From Actinomadura sp. DC4 (GTDB lineage: Bacteria > Actinomycetota > Actinomycetes > Streptosporangiales > Streptosporangiaceae): 64,000 nucleotides of DNA. The DNA lies in assembly GCF_030406325.1 (NCBI RefSeq), contig NZ_JAUEQY010000023.1:62001-126000 (forward strand). The letters run 5' to 3'. The notes beneath the pieces were generated by a model, which was not told the origin of the DNA, did no database searches, and saw nothing but the letters and a program-made list of their open reading frames with translations. Both the position numbers and the translations under genes were made by a program. Below, piece by piece: positions 51,224-63,300 of the stretch (its first letter is position 1; every line of letters begins with the position of its first letter).

Positions 51224-54079
51224 TCTGACGCCGTTCGAGTCGGTCACGGCGTTCGGGTGCCCGGCCCTCCGGCCGCCGGTCCGCGGCACCCCGGACATCG
51301 TTGGGCGCGCGCCGGCCGGACGGGGTCGCGTCGAGCCACCCGGGGACCTGTCCGCCGGAGGCGGGACGCGCTCGACGGCGGGAACGACTCGCCGAGAGGA
51401 AGACGAACCGGCGTGAGGCGTCGGTCCGACACGCGTGGTCCCGCTGGTCTCACCGGCGGAGTGTGACGCGTCGTCGGCCGCGCGATTGCTGACGTGGTAC
51501 CGCCGACGGTGGCCGCTTCGCGGAGAAAGCTGGTCGACGAGGGATTCGGCGGTGGCCAGGATGATGGGCGCACCTGGTGTTGAGGCGGTGGTGATGGTCG
51601 TGACGAAGTCTTCGTCATTCATCAGGTCAGGAAATTCTTCGCTGGCTCGTAGCGTATCGGCGAGGGTATCGATCATTTCCCGGGCGATGGTGCCGACGGC
51701 CTGACGCTCTCTCCGTACGTGCTCCAACAGCGTTTCCGCGGCGAGCCTGGACCGTTCGATCTCCGCCTGCTCTGGCGCGGATCGTTGCGGAGTAAGTTGG
51801 TCGATGAGAGATTCGGCGGTGGCCAGGATGATCTGCAAGCCTGGCGATGAGGCGGTGTCGATGGCCGTGACGGGGTCTTCGCCGTGCTTCAGGGCGCGGA
51901 AATCTTCGTTGCCTCGCAGTTCGCGGGCAAGGGCTTTGATCATTTCCTGGCTGATGTCGTCGGCCGTTCCGGATCCTCCGGCGGCTTGGCGCCTCGTCAG
52001 TACGTGCTCCAGCAGCATTTTCGCTGAGGCGTTGAGCCAGATGGCCTCCGCCTGCTTTCTTCTGGACCGTGAACCGGCGTCGCCGTCTCGCGGGAAAAGC
52101 TGGTCGACGAGGGAGCCCGCGGTGGCCAGGATGGTCTGACTGCCCGGTGAGGCGGCGGAGATGACGGTCGCGACGAAGTCGGGATCATTGCTCAGGGCGG
52201 CGAATTCCTCGCTGGCCCGTAGTGTGGCGGTGAGGGTCTCGATCATTTCCGGCTTGATGGCGCCGGCGGTTCCGGAACCTCCGGCGGCTTGGCGCTCTGT
52301 CCGGAGACGTTCCAACAGTGTTGTGGCCGCGATCCTCGACCATATGGTCTCCGCCTGTCCCCAGAGTCGCCTTTCGCGGGCGAGTTCGGTGGCTGTTCTG
52401 TAGCCCTCCCGCATATTCTCAGGGTCGTCTTGATGAACTTCGCCGCTGTGCAGAAGAACGTCGGCGACCCGGTTGACGACCTGTGCCGGTATATAGTCGC
52501 CGTGACCATCGGGTGCCGACTCGTTCCGCCGGTCGGCGTGAATCGCGCTTTGCAGAAGAAATGTCGCGGCGCTATCCGCCACGCGGCGACGCCAGCCATC
52601 GGCAAGGGCTCTGATGGTGCCCGCGTTCAGGTAGGAGCCATCGCCAGGAAGGACTACGCCGTTCGCGCTTCCGTGGTTATATTCCAGGAACTTCTCAAGA
52701 GTGGATAGATCGCCTTCGTTGACCCCGATCGAGATCCCGGCGCTGTGGGCGATATGTATCAGTTCCTTGGGTGAGTATCGCGCTTCGCGGCGTGCTTGGA
52801 TTTTATTACTGGTGGCCGCGAAGGCCGTGTAGCCGTCTTCCACCAATGAAAGACGGTCCGTGTCCGGCTGGGCAAAAGCCAGGTACCACTCTGCGAGAGA
52901 TTCGCCTATCGGCTCGAGGTAGGTCGGGTCGACGTCGAACCTCTTGCTCATTCGGTACACGAATCTTGCATCTAGTCCCCATCTGCCGGCCAAGGCGGGG
53001 ATGAAGTCGGGAATACCGTTCAGCCTCAGGCTGAATTCCGCCAGATCTTCCTTGTCTATGGCGGGATCGGTCCTTGGTCGGGCACCCTCGTTCAGTGCTT
53101 TAAGTAGATTCGTGAATTTGTCTTTGTTCCACCAGTCATGGCGTTCCGCGAGTCGCCGGTTGTAGTCCGGTTCGCGAACCAGGCGCCTGATCGGGTGCAT
53201 GCTCTCGCGATGTCGTCCGCTGGAGCGCTCGAACGGAGGGGGGCCCTCCTCCACATAGGGAGGTGGTTCCACCGGTGGCGCGGGTTCAAGCTGAGCCGCA
53301 CCGCCGTCCTGAGCCGCACGCGAGGTCGACTGTGCCGGAGCTTCTTCCTCTTCGGGTATGGCGGTGCGGCCGGTGACGGTGCGAGCAGGTCGTTGCCGAC
53401 GCCGGTTGCTCAGTGTGTGCCGGCTCAGTCCCGCCTGCGGCGATTGCCAGGCGGGCGGTCGACTCGTACCGGCCTCGTGGGCCTGCGGCCGGGACTCCCC
53501 GATCCGCGACGCGTCCCCGATCTGGTCGGCGTCGGTTCTGCCGGGCAAATGGCGAGACGTTCCACCGGGTGCGTGGTGAGGGCTGGTGCGTTTCGTTCGA
53601 TGAACGTCCCGCAGCATCTCGGAGAGCTCCCAGGCACGACCTGTGACCTCTCCGTCGTCGAGGAAGATCTGATGAGCGATCGCGCTCCGGACGTCCTCCA
53701 GGATCTCATCGCGCCGCGTCTTCGCCGGATCGGCCTCGGACCGAAAGGGAAAGGCACGGTGCCTTGAGATCATGATCTCGGTGGCCTGCAGGATGAGATG
53801 GTCGTACGTTTCCGCCGACACCTTGCCGGCGTCGAAGAAACGGCGAGCTTGTGCGACACGGCGTTCGGCATCGGCCCGTTTTCCGGGGCCGGACCGGTCG
53901 GCGGGGCGCAGGACCGTCGGCCCGCCGGGAGACGCCTCCAGGGTGACGGCTCCGTCCGGCCACAGGGACGCCGCACCGGCCTGGACACACGCGTTCCCGC
54001 GGCCCCCCAGCGCGCTGTACCGCGAGGTTCGCCACGCCGCCTGCCCGCCGTTCACCCGCGCGCCTTTCCCGATCGACAT
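51164..54079 (-). CDS. Cysteine-bookended repeat protein (971 aa)
   Basis: Smallest of the complete bookended proteins. N-terminal W16-R-T-S-R-Y-S...C31-V-Q-A and C-terminal W953-T-S-S-S...C963-V-N-V-A-V-V; no other cysteine is seen. A helical region (~45-150) is followed by a disordered basic/proline-rich part with P-P-P-Y-V-E-E (~270), a helical domain (~290-570), three tandem ~95-residue helical repeats (~576-858) and a Ser/Arg-rich linker. Codon use in the middle is visibly less GC-rich than in neighbouring genes, which may indicate separate acquisition. No family recognised. It converges with the OTU-containing giant, 42 bases between stops. The ATG at 54079 has GGAGG six bases upstream. 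Confidence 0.87.
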   Translation of the reverse strand: MSIGKGARVNGGQAAWRTSRYSALGGRGNACVQAGAASLWPDGAVTLEASPGGPTVLRPADRSGPGKRADAERRVAQARRFFDAGKVSAETYDHLILQATEIMISRHRAFPFRSEADPAKTRRDEILEDVRSAIAHQIFLDDGEVTGRAWELSEMLRDVHRTKRTSPHHAPGGTSRHLPGRTDADQIGDASRIGESRPQAHEAGTSRPPAWQSPQAGLSRHTLSNRRRQRPARTVTGRTAIPEEEEAPAQSTSRAAQDGGAAQLEPAPPVEPPPYVEEGPPPFERSSGRHRESMHPIRRLVREPDYNRRLAERHDWWNKDKFTNLLKALNEGARPRTDPAIDKEDLAEFSLRLNGIPDFIPALAGRWGLDARFVYRMSKRFDVDPTYLEPIGESLAEWYLAFAQPDTDRLSLVEDGYTAFAATSNKIQARREARYSPKELIHIAHSAGISIGVNEGDLSTLEKFLEYNHGSANGVVLPGDGSYLNAGTIRALADGWRRRVADSAATFLLQSAIHADRRNESAPDGHGDYIPAQVVNRVADVLLHSGEVHQDDPENMREGYRTATELARERRLWGQAETIWSRIAATTLLERLRTERQAAGGSGTAGAIKPEMIETLTATLRASEEFAALSNDPDFVATVISAASPGSQTILATAGSLVDQLFPRDGDAGSRSRRKQAEAIWLNASAKMLLEHVLTRRQAAGGSGTADDISQEMIKALARELRGNEDFRALKHGEDPVTAIDTASSPGLQIILATAESLIDQLTPQRSAPEQAEIERSRLAAETLLEHVRRERQAVGTIAREMIDTLADTLRASEEFPDLMNDEDFVTTITTASTPGAPIILATAESLVDQLSPRSGHRRRYHVSNRAADDASHSAGETSGTTRVGPTPHAGSSSSRRVVPAVERVPPPADRSPGGSTRPRPAGARPTMSGVPRTGGRRAGHPNAVTDSNGVRWTSSSSSNGNCVNVAVVWR
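51505..52352 (-). repeat. Three tandem ~95-codon protein repeats
   Basis: Each unit of the 971-residue protein contains L-L-E-[RH]-[LV]...R-Q-A, then E-M-I-x-[TA]-L, R-[AG]-[SN]-E-[ED]-F, and ends P-G...I-L-A-T-A-[EG]-S-L-[IV]-D-Q-L. The third copy lacks the G-G-S-G-T insertion. All three appear wholly helical. The copies are diverged at DNA level, so the duplication is not recent. Confidence 0.85.
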
Positions 54080-54210
54080 GCTCCTCCAAAAACCGCCGCG
54101 CCTGCCAGATCAAGACACCGACGAGCCCAGGCGTGAAGAACCATCAAGGCTTCCACCAGGCGGCCCCGCGAGGCGAGAACGCGTGTGCCAGCGGCCTGTA
54201 CGGGCTACGG

Positions 54211-55972
54211 TCAACCGGCCGGCAGCTTCACGGTGAACGTGGAGCCCCGCCCGGGTTCGGAGGCGGCGGTCACGGTGCCGCCGTGGGTCTCGGCGAGCTT
54301 GCGGACGATGGGCAGGCCCAGGCCACTGCCCCCGGCCTGGCGGGTGCGGGACTTCTCCGCGCGCCAGAAGCGGTCGAAGACGTGGGGCAGGTCGGCGGCG
54401 TCGATGCCGCTTCCGGTGTCGGTGACGTCGATCTGGATCCACTCCCCGTCCCGGCGGCCGTGCACGGTGATCGTGCCGCCGGGAGGCGTGTGCCGCAGGG
54501 CGTTGGACACCAGGTTGCCGACCACCTGGCGCAGGCGTACCGGGTCCGCGTGGACGTCGACGTCGTCCTCGACCCGTACGGTCAACGCGACGTCCGCCTC
54601 GCCGGCCCGGGCCCGGTGCGCGGCCGCCACCTGGGCGAGCACGTCGCCCAGCCGTACGTCCTCCGGATGCAGGCGTAGCTGCCCGGCGTCGGCCATGGCC
54701 AGGTCCTGGAGGTCGTCGATGACCCGCTGGAGCAGGAGCGCCTCCTCCAGCAGCGAGGAGACGAGTTCCTCGTCGGGATTGCTGATGCCGTCCTCGACGG
54801 CCTCCAGCCATCCGCGGACGTTGCTCAGCGGGGTCCGCAGTTCGTGGGCGATGTCGCTGACCATCGTCTTGCGCAGCGCCTCCATGCGGACTCGCGCCTC
54901 GGCCATGTCGTTGAACGCCGAGGACAGCCGGCCGATCTCGTCCCGGCCGCCGACCCTTACCTTGACCGACAGGTCTCCGCCGGTGATGCGCTGCGCGGCC
55001 AGGGTCAGGGCCCGCAGCGGCAGGATGAGCCGTATCCCGGCCACGACGGTGATCACCACGGTGAGCAGGAGGACCAGCGCCACGACGCCGACCACACGCG
55101 ACTTGTTGCCCGGGGACAGGACGAAACCGGGCGTGGCGCTGCCGCCGATGAACAGCAGCGCGGGCGGAGAGACGTACGGGGTGAGCTGTGCGCGGCGGGA
55201 CTGGTTGACGCAGTCTCGGATCCGCGTGTTCGCCTGTGCGGACCGCGAGGCCGGCGAGGGGACGCGCGGGTCGATGTACCAGGTCAGATCGAGGTTGAGG
55301 ACGACCGTGCCCTCCTGCTTCTGCGCCAGGCAGGCGTTGACCATCGTGTTCAGCCCCTTCAGCGCGCGGCGTTCGCTTTTGACCGGCGCGTCCAGCTCGG
55401 AGGCGCCACAGTGATCGGCCACGAGGGGGAACCAGGTCGTCACGTGCGGGTGCCCACTGGGGTCCTGTTCGATCACCCCCGCTCCCGTCCGTCCGTGGAC
55501 GCACGCCAGGACCCGCTCGGCGGAGCGCCGCAACGCGGCCAGCTCGCCTGCGGTCAGCGCGAACGGGCCGACGGCCCGGGGGTCGACACGGTCGGAGGCG
55601 GCGGCCGGTACCAGAAGAGGGTTCACCGCCAGGGGGTCCACGGTCGTCGGTGTCCCGGACGGGGCCGGTCCGCCCCGGGCCGACTCTGCGATCGGCCGGC
55701 GATCCCTGGAGGTCAGGGTGACGCGGTGGCCGGTGCTGCGCGCCAGCCGGGTGACGGTCGGGCCGACTCCGTCCCAGGACGTGTGGGTGGCGGCGTAGCC
55801 GACCAGCTCGTTGTAGACGGCGGCGTCGTCGGTCACCGCCTGGGCCTGCTGGTGCCGGAGCGCGTCGGTGGTGGTCCGGATGGCCAGCCACGCGGTCGTC
55901 GTGACCGAACCGACCGCGATGATCACCGAGATCGCGAGCAGCCGGGTGCACAGGCTCCGGCTCCACGGCACG

Positions 55973-55986
<14 letters not shown>
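54211..55986 (-). CDS. Sensor histidine kinase (BaeS/CpxA-type)
   Basis: Membrane sensor of 591 residues. First transmembrane helix at ~13-34, a ~270-residue extracellular sensor region with three cysteines, and a second helix at ~303-330 followed by a HAMP linker (I-L-P-L-R-A-L...G-D-L-S-V-K-V). The kinase core has the H-box D-I-A-H381-E-L-R-T-P-L, an N-box around N-L-V-S-N-A-L-R-H, and the ATP-lid motifs D-T-G-S-G-I and G-S-G-L-G-L. Its start overlaps the response-regulator gene by 14 bases, so the two are co-translated. Gene order suggests it senses an envelope or antibiotic signal and controls the divergent exporter operon at 56773. Confidence 0.92.
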
Positions 55987-56674
<688 letters not shown>

Positions 56675-56772
56675 GTCGTGAATCGTACGGTCGCGGGCGA
56701 TGTGCGAACCCTCGTACGGGACTCGCGCAACGGCATCCTCATCGTCGCCTGACAGGTCTCTGACATTCACCG

Positions 56773-57825
56773 GTGATCGTGCTCGTCGTGACGAGACGGC
56801 TCCAACGGAAGAAGATCGTGGTGGCGGGCGTGCTCGGCGCCGGCGCGCTGGTCACGCTCGGCGTGCTCCTGCCGCACCGCCGTGTCCCCGTACGGCCGAA
56901 GGCCGCACCGGTCCAGGTGGCCACCGTCATCCGGACGGACCTGTCGGACAGCCGGTCGTTCGACGGCACGCTCGGCCACGGGAAGGCACGCCCGCTGAAG
57001 GGCGCGGGCAAGGGCGTGCTGACGCGGCTGCCCGCCGCGGGCACGGTCGCCACGCGCGGCAGGTCCCTCTACCGCGTGAACGACCGGCCCGTCCCGGTCT
57101 TCTACGGGCACACGCCGCTGTTCCGGAAGCTGGGCGCCGCGCCCGTACACGGCTCCGACGTGGCCATGGTCGAGGCCAACCTGGCGGCCCTCGGCTACGT
57201 GACCTCGGCCTCCCGGCGTGCGGTGATGACGCCGGATCTCCGCGACGCGCTCCGGCGGTGGCAGGCGAAGGCGGGACTCCCGGCCACCGGCACGCTGAGC
57301 GCCGGGCAGGTCGTCGTGGTGCCGGGGCCGGTCCGGGTCAGCGCCGTACAGGCACAGCTCGGCGACCCTGCGGCCGGGCCGATCATGACGGTGACCTCGA
57401 CGACGAAGGTCGTGACCCTGCCGGTGGATCCCGCCGACGCGGACGACCTGGAGACCGGGGCGGCCGTCACCCTCGTACGGCCGGACGAGCGCCACGTACG
57501 GGCCAAGATCACTTCGGTCGGCACGACCGTGCAGGGCGGCGACGACTCTCCGAAGCTGACCGTGACGGTCACCCCGCTGCGCGGCCGGGACGTCGCGGGC
57601 CTGGACGCCGCCTCGGTACGGGTGCTGGTCGCCACCGAGAGGCACACGGGTGTCCTCGCGGTGCCCGTCGGCGCGCTGCTGGCACTGCGCGAGGGCGGAT
57701 ACGCGGTCCAGCCGCCGGGCGGCGGGCTCATGCCGGTCACGACCGGCATGTTCGCCCGTGAGCTCGTGGAGATCAGCGGCCCGGGCATCGTCGCGGGACT
57801 GAAAGTGGTGACGGCGTCGTCATGA
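56773..57825 (+). CDS. Membrane-fusion/adaptor protein of a MacAB-like exporter
   Basis: A 350-residue exported adaptor with an N-terminal signal anchor (~13-33). A peptidoglycan-binding-type domain follows at ~125-180 ([10 protein letters not shown], then a helix with [11 protein letters not shown]), and then an HlyD/MacA-like beta-barrel with L-P-V-D-P-A-D and V-P-V-G-A-L-L-A-L. Actinomycetes commonly pair such proteins with a MacB-type ABC transporter. The first codon is taken as GTG at 56773; the GTG at 56779 is nearly as good. The ABC ATPase start overlaps its stop (ATGA). Confidence 0.87.
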   Translation: MIVLVVTRRLQRKKIVVAGVLGAGALVTLGVLLPHRRVPVRPKAAPVQVATVIRTDLSDSRSFDGTLGHGKARPLKGAGKGVLTRLPAAGTVATRGRSLYRVNDRPVPVFYGHTPLFRKLGAAPVHGSDVAMVEANLAALGYVTSASRRAVMTPDLRDALRRWQAKAGLPATGTLSAGQVVVVPGPVRVSAVQAQLGDPAAGPIMTVTSTTKVVTLPVDPADADDLETGAAVTLVRPDERHVRAKITSVGTTVQGGDDSPKLTVTVTPLRGRDVAGLDAASVRVLVATERHTGVLAVPVGALLALREGGYAVQPPGGGLMPVTTGMFARELVEISGPGIVAGLKVVTASS

Positions 57826-58502
57826 CAGCGGTCGTGGAGCTCCGTGACGTGAGCAAGCACTACTCCGGCGGCGTGGCCGCCCTCGACGGCGTCTCGCTGA
57901 CGATCGAGGAGGGGGAGCTGCTCGCCATCGTCGGCCCCTCTGGCTCGGGGAAGTCGACCCTGCTCAACATCGTCGGGACGCTGGACCTGCCGACGCGGGG
58001 GACCGTCGCGATCGACGGCCAGGACGTCACCCGGCTGACCGACCGGCGGCTGTCGGCGCTGAGAGGACGGCGGCTCGGCTTCGTCTTCCAGGGGTTCCAC
58101 CTCACCGACGGCCTGAGCGCGGCCGACAACGTCGCCACCGGCCTGCTGTACGCCGGGGTCCCGCGCCGGTATCGGCGCACGATGGCCCTGGAGGCGCTCG
58201 GCCGGGTCGGGCTCGGCCACCGCGCGGACCACCTGCCGCACCAGCTGTCCGGCGGCGAGTGCCAGCGGGTCGCCATCGCACGCGCCGTGGTCAACGCTCC
58301 CGCGCTGGTCCTGGCCGACGAGCCGACCGGCGCCCTGGACACCGCCAACGGTCAGGCCGTCCTCGACCTGCTGCTCGGCCTGGGCCGGGAGGGCACCACC
58401 ATCGCCGTCATCACGCACGACCGCGACATCGCGGCGCGGCTCCCGCGGCAGGTCGCCCTCCGCGACGGGCGCGTCGTCGCCGACGCGCGGCGCACGCCAT
58501 GA
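57822..58502 (+). CDS. ABC transporter ATP-binding protein (MacB/LolD type)
   Basis: A 226-residue nucleotide-binding subunit. Walker [10 protein letters not shown] at 38-46, a Q-loop in F-V-F-Q-G-F-H-L, signature L-S-G-G-E-C-Q-R at 142-149, Walker B L-A-D166-E-P-T-G-A-L-D, and the switch His in V-I-T-H-D. Closest in type to ATPases of MacB and lipoprotein-release systems. Four-base overlaps with the genes on both sides show a tightly coupled operon. Confidence 0.95.
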   Translation: MTAVVELRDVSKHYSGGVAALDGVSLTIEEGELLAIVGPSGSGKSTLLNIVGTLDLPTRGTVAIDGQDVTRLTDRRLSALRGRRLGFVFQGFHLTDGLSAADNVATGLLYAGVPRRYRRTMALEALGRVGLGHRADHLPHQLSGGECQRVAIARAVVNAPALVLADEPTGALDTANGQAVLDLLLGLGREGTTIAVITHDRDIAARLPRQVALRDGRVVADARRTP

Positions 58503-59695
58503 CCGCGCCCCCACGGCTCGCCCCCGGCGACGTCCTTCGGCTCGGCCTGCTGGGCATCAGCACGCGCAAGCTCCGCGCCGCACTCTCGGCGCTCGGCATC
58601 TCCATCGGCGTCGCCACCATGATCGTCGTCACGGGCATCCCGGCCTCCAGCCAGGCGGAACTGCTCGACCGGCTCACCGCGCTGGGCACCAACACCCTGC
58701 GGGCCGAACCGATCGCGCAGCAGGACACGCCGGTCGAGCTGCCCAAGGACGCCGTCGCGATGGCCGCGCGCATCGGCCCGGTGACCGGCGCCGCCGCAGT
58801 GGCCAACACCCACGCCGTCGTACGCCGTACGGACCGGATCGACCCGGAGGACGGATCCGGCCTCACCGTGCTGGCGAGCGGCACCAACCTGCTCGGCGAG
58901 ATCAACGGGACGGTTCACTCCGGCCGGTTCCTCGGCGCCTCCACCGAGAACTTCCCGACCACCGTCCTCGGCTACGTCGCGGCCACCCGGCTCGGCATCG
59001 ACCGGGTGGTGCCCGGCAGGCCGGCCCCGCAGGTCTACATCGGCGACACCTGGTTCACCGTGATCGGCGTCCTCGACCCCCTGCCCCTGGCCCCGGACAT
59101 CGAGCGCTCCGTCCTCGTCGGCTGGGGTGCGGCCACCGACCGGCTCGGTTTCGACGGCCGCCCGACCGTGGTCTACGTCAAGGCGCGCGAGGACGCGATC
59201 GAGGATGTACGCGCCGTGCTGCCCGCGACGCTCTACCCGCAGGCGGCCGGCCTGGTCGAGGTCAGCCGCCCGTCCGACGCGCTCGCCGCCAAGCGGGCGA
59301 GCCAAGCCACCTTCTCCGCGCTCTTCCTGGGGCTGGCCGGGATCGCCCTGCTGGTCGGCGGGGTGGGCGTGGCCAACACGATGTTCGTCTCGGTGCTCGA
59401 ACGCCGCCGCGAGATCGGCCTGCGGCGGGCGCTCGGTGCCACTCGCGGCCAGATCCTCATCCAGTTCCTGACCGAGTCGGTCGCGGTCGCCGGGCTCGGC
59501 GGCATCGCCGGGGCCGCGATCGGCGTCCTGGCGACGCTCGGCTACGTGACCTGGGAGCGGTGGCCGCCGGTCATCGCACCGGCGACCGTCGCCGGCGGCC
59601 TCGCCGGCGCGGTCCTCGTCGGAACGCTCGCCGGCATCCATCCCTCGGTCCGGGCGGCGCGCCTCACTCCCACCGAAGCCCTGGCCACCTCGTGA
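58499..59695 (+). CDS. ABC transporter permease (MacB/FtsX type)
   Basis: A 398-residue permease. First membrane helix at ~28-48, a large extracellular MacB-PCD-like domain (~50-270), then three C-terminal membrane helices (~278-305, ~325-350, ~363-383). It has the FtsX-family [15 protein letters not shown] coupling segment and ends P-T-E-A-L-A. ATG at 58499 overlaps the ATPase stop. With the adaptor and ATPase it probably forms a mechanotransmission exporter for an unknown peptide, lipoprotein or drug. Confidence 0.94.
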   Translation: MTAPPRLAPGDVLRLGLLGISTRKLRAALSALGISIGVATMIVVTGIPASSQAELLDRLTALGTNTLRAEPIAQQDTPVELPKDAVAMAARIGPVTGAAAVANTHAVVRRTDRIDPEDGSGLTVLASGTNLLGEINGTVHSGRFLGASTENFPTTVLGYVAATRLGIDRVVPGRPAPQVYIGDTWFTVIGVLDPLPLAPDIERSVLVGWGAATDRLGFDGRPTVVYVKAREDAIEDVRAVLPATLYPQAAGLVEVSRPSDALAAKRASQATFSALFLGLAGIALLVGGVGVANTMFVSVLERRREIGLRRALGATRGQILIQFLTESVAVAGLGGIAGAAIGVLATLGYVTWERWPPVIAPATVAGGLAGAVLVGTLAGIHPSVRAARLTPTEALATS

Positions 59696-59721
59696 AACCC
59701 GTTGAAGAAAGGTCTGGTCCC

Positions 59722-60264
59722 ATGCCCGTCCCCGTACGGCTGGTGCTCCTCGGCGCGGTCGTCGCCGTGAGCACGGCCTGCTCGTCCCACCCCGCCGCGC
59801 CCCCGAAGGTCGCGTCGCTGTCCACCCCGACGCGCGCGTCGGCGTCACCGTCATCGGGCGACCGGCTCCGGTATCGCCTGGACATGACCGACGCGGATCG
59901 GACGGCGCTTCAGGCGCCGTACCTGAAGTGCATGTCACAGCACGGGGTGGACGTGATGAGGACACGCAGCGGTGACGCGCCCCGACCGTCCGGCGACACC
60001 ATGGACAAGGCGAACCGGGCGTGCGAGAGCCTGCTTCCGCTGCCGCCGTGGGAGGAGGACGCCAGGAACCCCCACGCGGCGGACTTCCAGCTCAAGGTCG
60101 TCGCCTGCCTGCGCAAGAAGGGGGTCAAGTACGTCGGGTTGTCCAAGGACACCTCGTCAGGGGTCGTGGGACCGGCCCTCGGCGGGCGGCAGAGCGACCA
60201 GGACTCCATCCGGAAGGGCATGGCCCTCATCCCGGGATGTGAGAGAGAAGTGGCCCGGCACTGA
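59722..60264 (+). CDS. Exporter-associated lipoprotein with four extra cysteines
   Basis: A 180-residue putative lipoprotein. Hydrophobic signal peptide with lipobox-like V-S-T-A-C20, a Ser/Ala/Pro-rich tether, then a compact domain with four cysteines (Y-L-K-C-M, N-R-A-C-E, V-A-C-L-R, P-G-C-E-R) that could form two disulfides. ATG at 59722 with GAAAGG upstream. It lies 26 bases after the permease stop, so it belongs to the exporter operon, perhaps as its extracellular sensor or substrate-binding part. No characterised homologue is recognised. Confidence 0.82.
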   Translation: MPVPVRLVLLGAVVAVSTACSSHPAAPPKVASLSTPTRASASPSSGDRLRYRLDMTDADRTALQAPYLKCMSQHGVDVMRTRSGDAPRPSGDTMDKANRACESLLPLPPWEEDARNPHAADFQLKVVACLRKKGVKYVGLSKDTSSGVVGPALGGRQSDQDSIRKGMALIPGCEREVARH

Positions 60265-60333
60265 GGATCAAGCCTTACCCACTGAACCGACTGTAAGTGT
60301 CGACTATCGACGTGAGCAGCACGGGAGTGGGCC

Positions 60334-63300
60334 ATGTGGCGGAAGGCGAGCCGGAGCGCGCACGGCCCGGGGGCGTGCGTGGAGGCCGGTGCGGCGGTGC
60401 TCGAACCGGACCGCACGCTGTGGATGCTGGCGCCGGGCACCGGCACACGTGCCGCGCCCCTCGGCAGGCTCGCGCCCTCCGGCCGCTTCGAGGCGGCCGC
60501 CCCGGCCGCCGGTGCGCCCCTCGGCCGGGCGTACGCGCGGGCGCGAAGAGAGTTCGGGCTTCCCGCGAGCTACCGCTTCACCCCGTCCCACGCGGACGCG
60601 ATGGAGCGGCTGACCACACTGGCGTCGAACGGTGGTTCGCGCGCGCTGGACTGGCCCGCCTTCGCGCGGCAGGTGAACCGGTCCCTGCTTGCGCGCGGCG
60701 GTGACCTTCCGGTTCTCCTGTCGGCGGCGCGTCTCACCCGGGACGTCCACGGCACGGAGTTCACCGTCGAGCAGCTGCGGAAGGTCCGTCGGCTGGCCGA
60801 CGCCGTACGCGCGGACACGACCGTCCTGGCGCGTACGGGCCGGGCTCCGGGCAACGAGGTCAGGCTCGACGACCTGTACGCGGTGATCCGTACGTTCCCC
60901 GGCGTCGAGGGCGAGGTCACCGCCGAGGACACGCGTACCCTGGCCGGACTCGTGGCGGGTACGGCCGGGATCGACGCGCTGCGCGACGCCTGGTCGGCCG
61001 GAGCGCGGGCGCTGCGGGACGACGCCGCCGTGGCGCTGAACCAGGCGATGCTGGCGGCGAGCGGACTGGGGCCCGCGCTGGCGGTTCTCGGCCCGGACGC
61101 CGCCGCCGGCCTGGACGCGCCGTTCGGCCGCCTGAGCGAGATCGTCGACGGTCCGTGGCGGCCGAACCTCCAGGAGCGCGTCGAGGCCGCGCGCGCGGCG
61201 CTCGGCGAGATCGAGACCGGCGTCGGCGAGATCTACGACGCGGCGGTCGGCGCGCTGGACCAGAGGGTCGGCGCGCTCCTGGCCGATGCACCGGAGCCGC
61301 TCCGCGAGCGGTTCGCGGCGGTGGACCGGGCCGCCGGCGCCGCGGCCGTCGACGATCTGCTGGCGATCGGCGTGGAGGCCGCCGCCCCGCCGCCGGACGC
61401 GCCTGCGACCACCGGGGACGACCAGGTGCGGCGGGCCCGGCGGCTCCCCGGCCGGGTGCTGTTCGAGGCGGCGCGGAACGGCCGGGTGATCCCGTGGGGC
61501 GAGTGGGGCCACGTCGCGCGGGTCGGAGCGGCGCGGCCGGGCGCGGACCGTGCGCTGGCCGAACAGGCCACGGCGCTCCTGCCGGAGGACCGGAGACCCG
61601 CGGTGACGGACGCGCTCGTGGCGGAGTTCGAGCGGCTGGGCGCCGCGGAGGCGGGGCGGCGGCTCGCCTCGGCCGGGGGAATCCGCGTCCCCGGGGCCAC
61701 GGTACGGCTGGCGCTCGGCCCGCTGACCGGCGCGGTCTACCGGCGGCCGGAGGAGGTGCAGTCGGTCCAGGTCGGGGCGCGGCCCTCCCAGGCGCTCGAC
61801 CTCCCGCAGATCATGACGCCGTCGACCTACACCGAGTTCACCGACAGCCGCTCCATCGCGCCCGAGACGGCCGGCGACGGCCTGATGAGCATCGCCACCG
61901 GCCGGTGGTGGATGCCGAGCGTCGGTGTGCTCCCGACCCTCACCGGGCGGGGGTCGCGGACGTTCGGCGCCTACGAGGGCGCCGTCAACGCGTCGGTCCA
62001 GCAGATCTGGCACGACCGGTACGCGTTCTTCGACGTGCCCGGCAGCCGCTGGTCCGTCACGCTCACCGGCGGAGACGGGACGGAACGGCTCGCGACGTCG
62101 CCTGTCGGCGTGACGCTCGCCTTCGCCGAGGACGAGTCGCCGGAGGATTCGGGGCCCCCGCCGGAGACGCCCATGGTGGCCGAACTGCCGGCGAGCCCGC
62201 CCGCGGAGATGGCGGAGGCGTTCCACGGCGTCCTGCGGCGGGTCACGACGATCGTCGAGTCGCTCGTCACGGACGGCGGACCCGGCGCGGCGGCCGCGGA
62301 GATCACGCGTCGCTTCCCCGGCGCCGACGCCGCCTTCGGCGATTCGGTGTCCGATGTGTTCGCCGAGCCGTCGCTGTTCGCCGTGGCCCAGCACGTGCTG
62401 GGCCATGGGTATCTGTCCGGGGAGTTCCGGGTGAACCCGCAGAGCGAGCAGTGGGCGGCCCTGCGCCTGCGCGGCCGGGTGACGTCGGTCCGGCGCGTCG
62501 ACACCGCCCACGGCTACGTCCAGCAGGACGCCCGGCACCTGTTCTGGTCCGGAGAGTCCAGCGGGATGAGCGGCGGCGTCTCCTCGGGAGTGCAGTTCGC
62601 CCCGAACTTCCCGACCTTCACCGTACGCGGGACGCCGCTGACGATCGGCCCGATCTTCTCCTTCAGCCCGGGCGGCTCGGTCAACCGGAGCCTGGCCGCC
62701 TCGATGGGCGCGGGGGACTGGCGGTACCTCGGCTACCCGTCACAGCGGCGCGTCTACCGGCTCGCGATCGACCTCGGCGCCGACGTCCGGTCCTCGCGGT
62801 CCAGCGCGGCCGGCGCCGTCCCTCTGGCGATGATCGGATACGTGGCCGTGCCGGAGCGGGAGGCCGACCGGTTCGAGCGGGAGCTGCGGGCGGTACTCGA
62901 CGGTTTCGACCCGTACGGGACCGGCAACGCACTGCCGGTGGACGGGCGGCACCTGACCGACCGCACGCCTCCGCTGGGAATCCTGACGGGCGGCAGCCGT
63001 GGCGCGTCGGTCCTCGACCTGCTCGGCGGCTTCGAACGCGTGATCTCCGCCACGATGGGGCAGATCGACGGCGCGTTCGGCGACGCCCGGCTGGCGACGT
63101 ACGCCGGGCCGCTGACGGCGCGGCAGCGCCACCGGCTGGAGCGGGCGCTGACCCAGCGGTTCTCCCTGGCCGCCGCGCTGCCGTACACCAGTCAGCTGAT
63201 CAGCCACCGCATGTCCTACACCCGTCTCTACCAGACGAACGGCGGGCGGCTGCGGCTCACCGTACGGGTCCGGTCCGAACAGGGCACCGAGTGGACCGGC

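Noticed and set aside
60304-62538. 744-codon minus-strand frame
   Set aside because: Antisense to the sixth giant; Arg/Gly-rich shadow composition.
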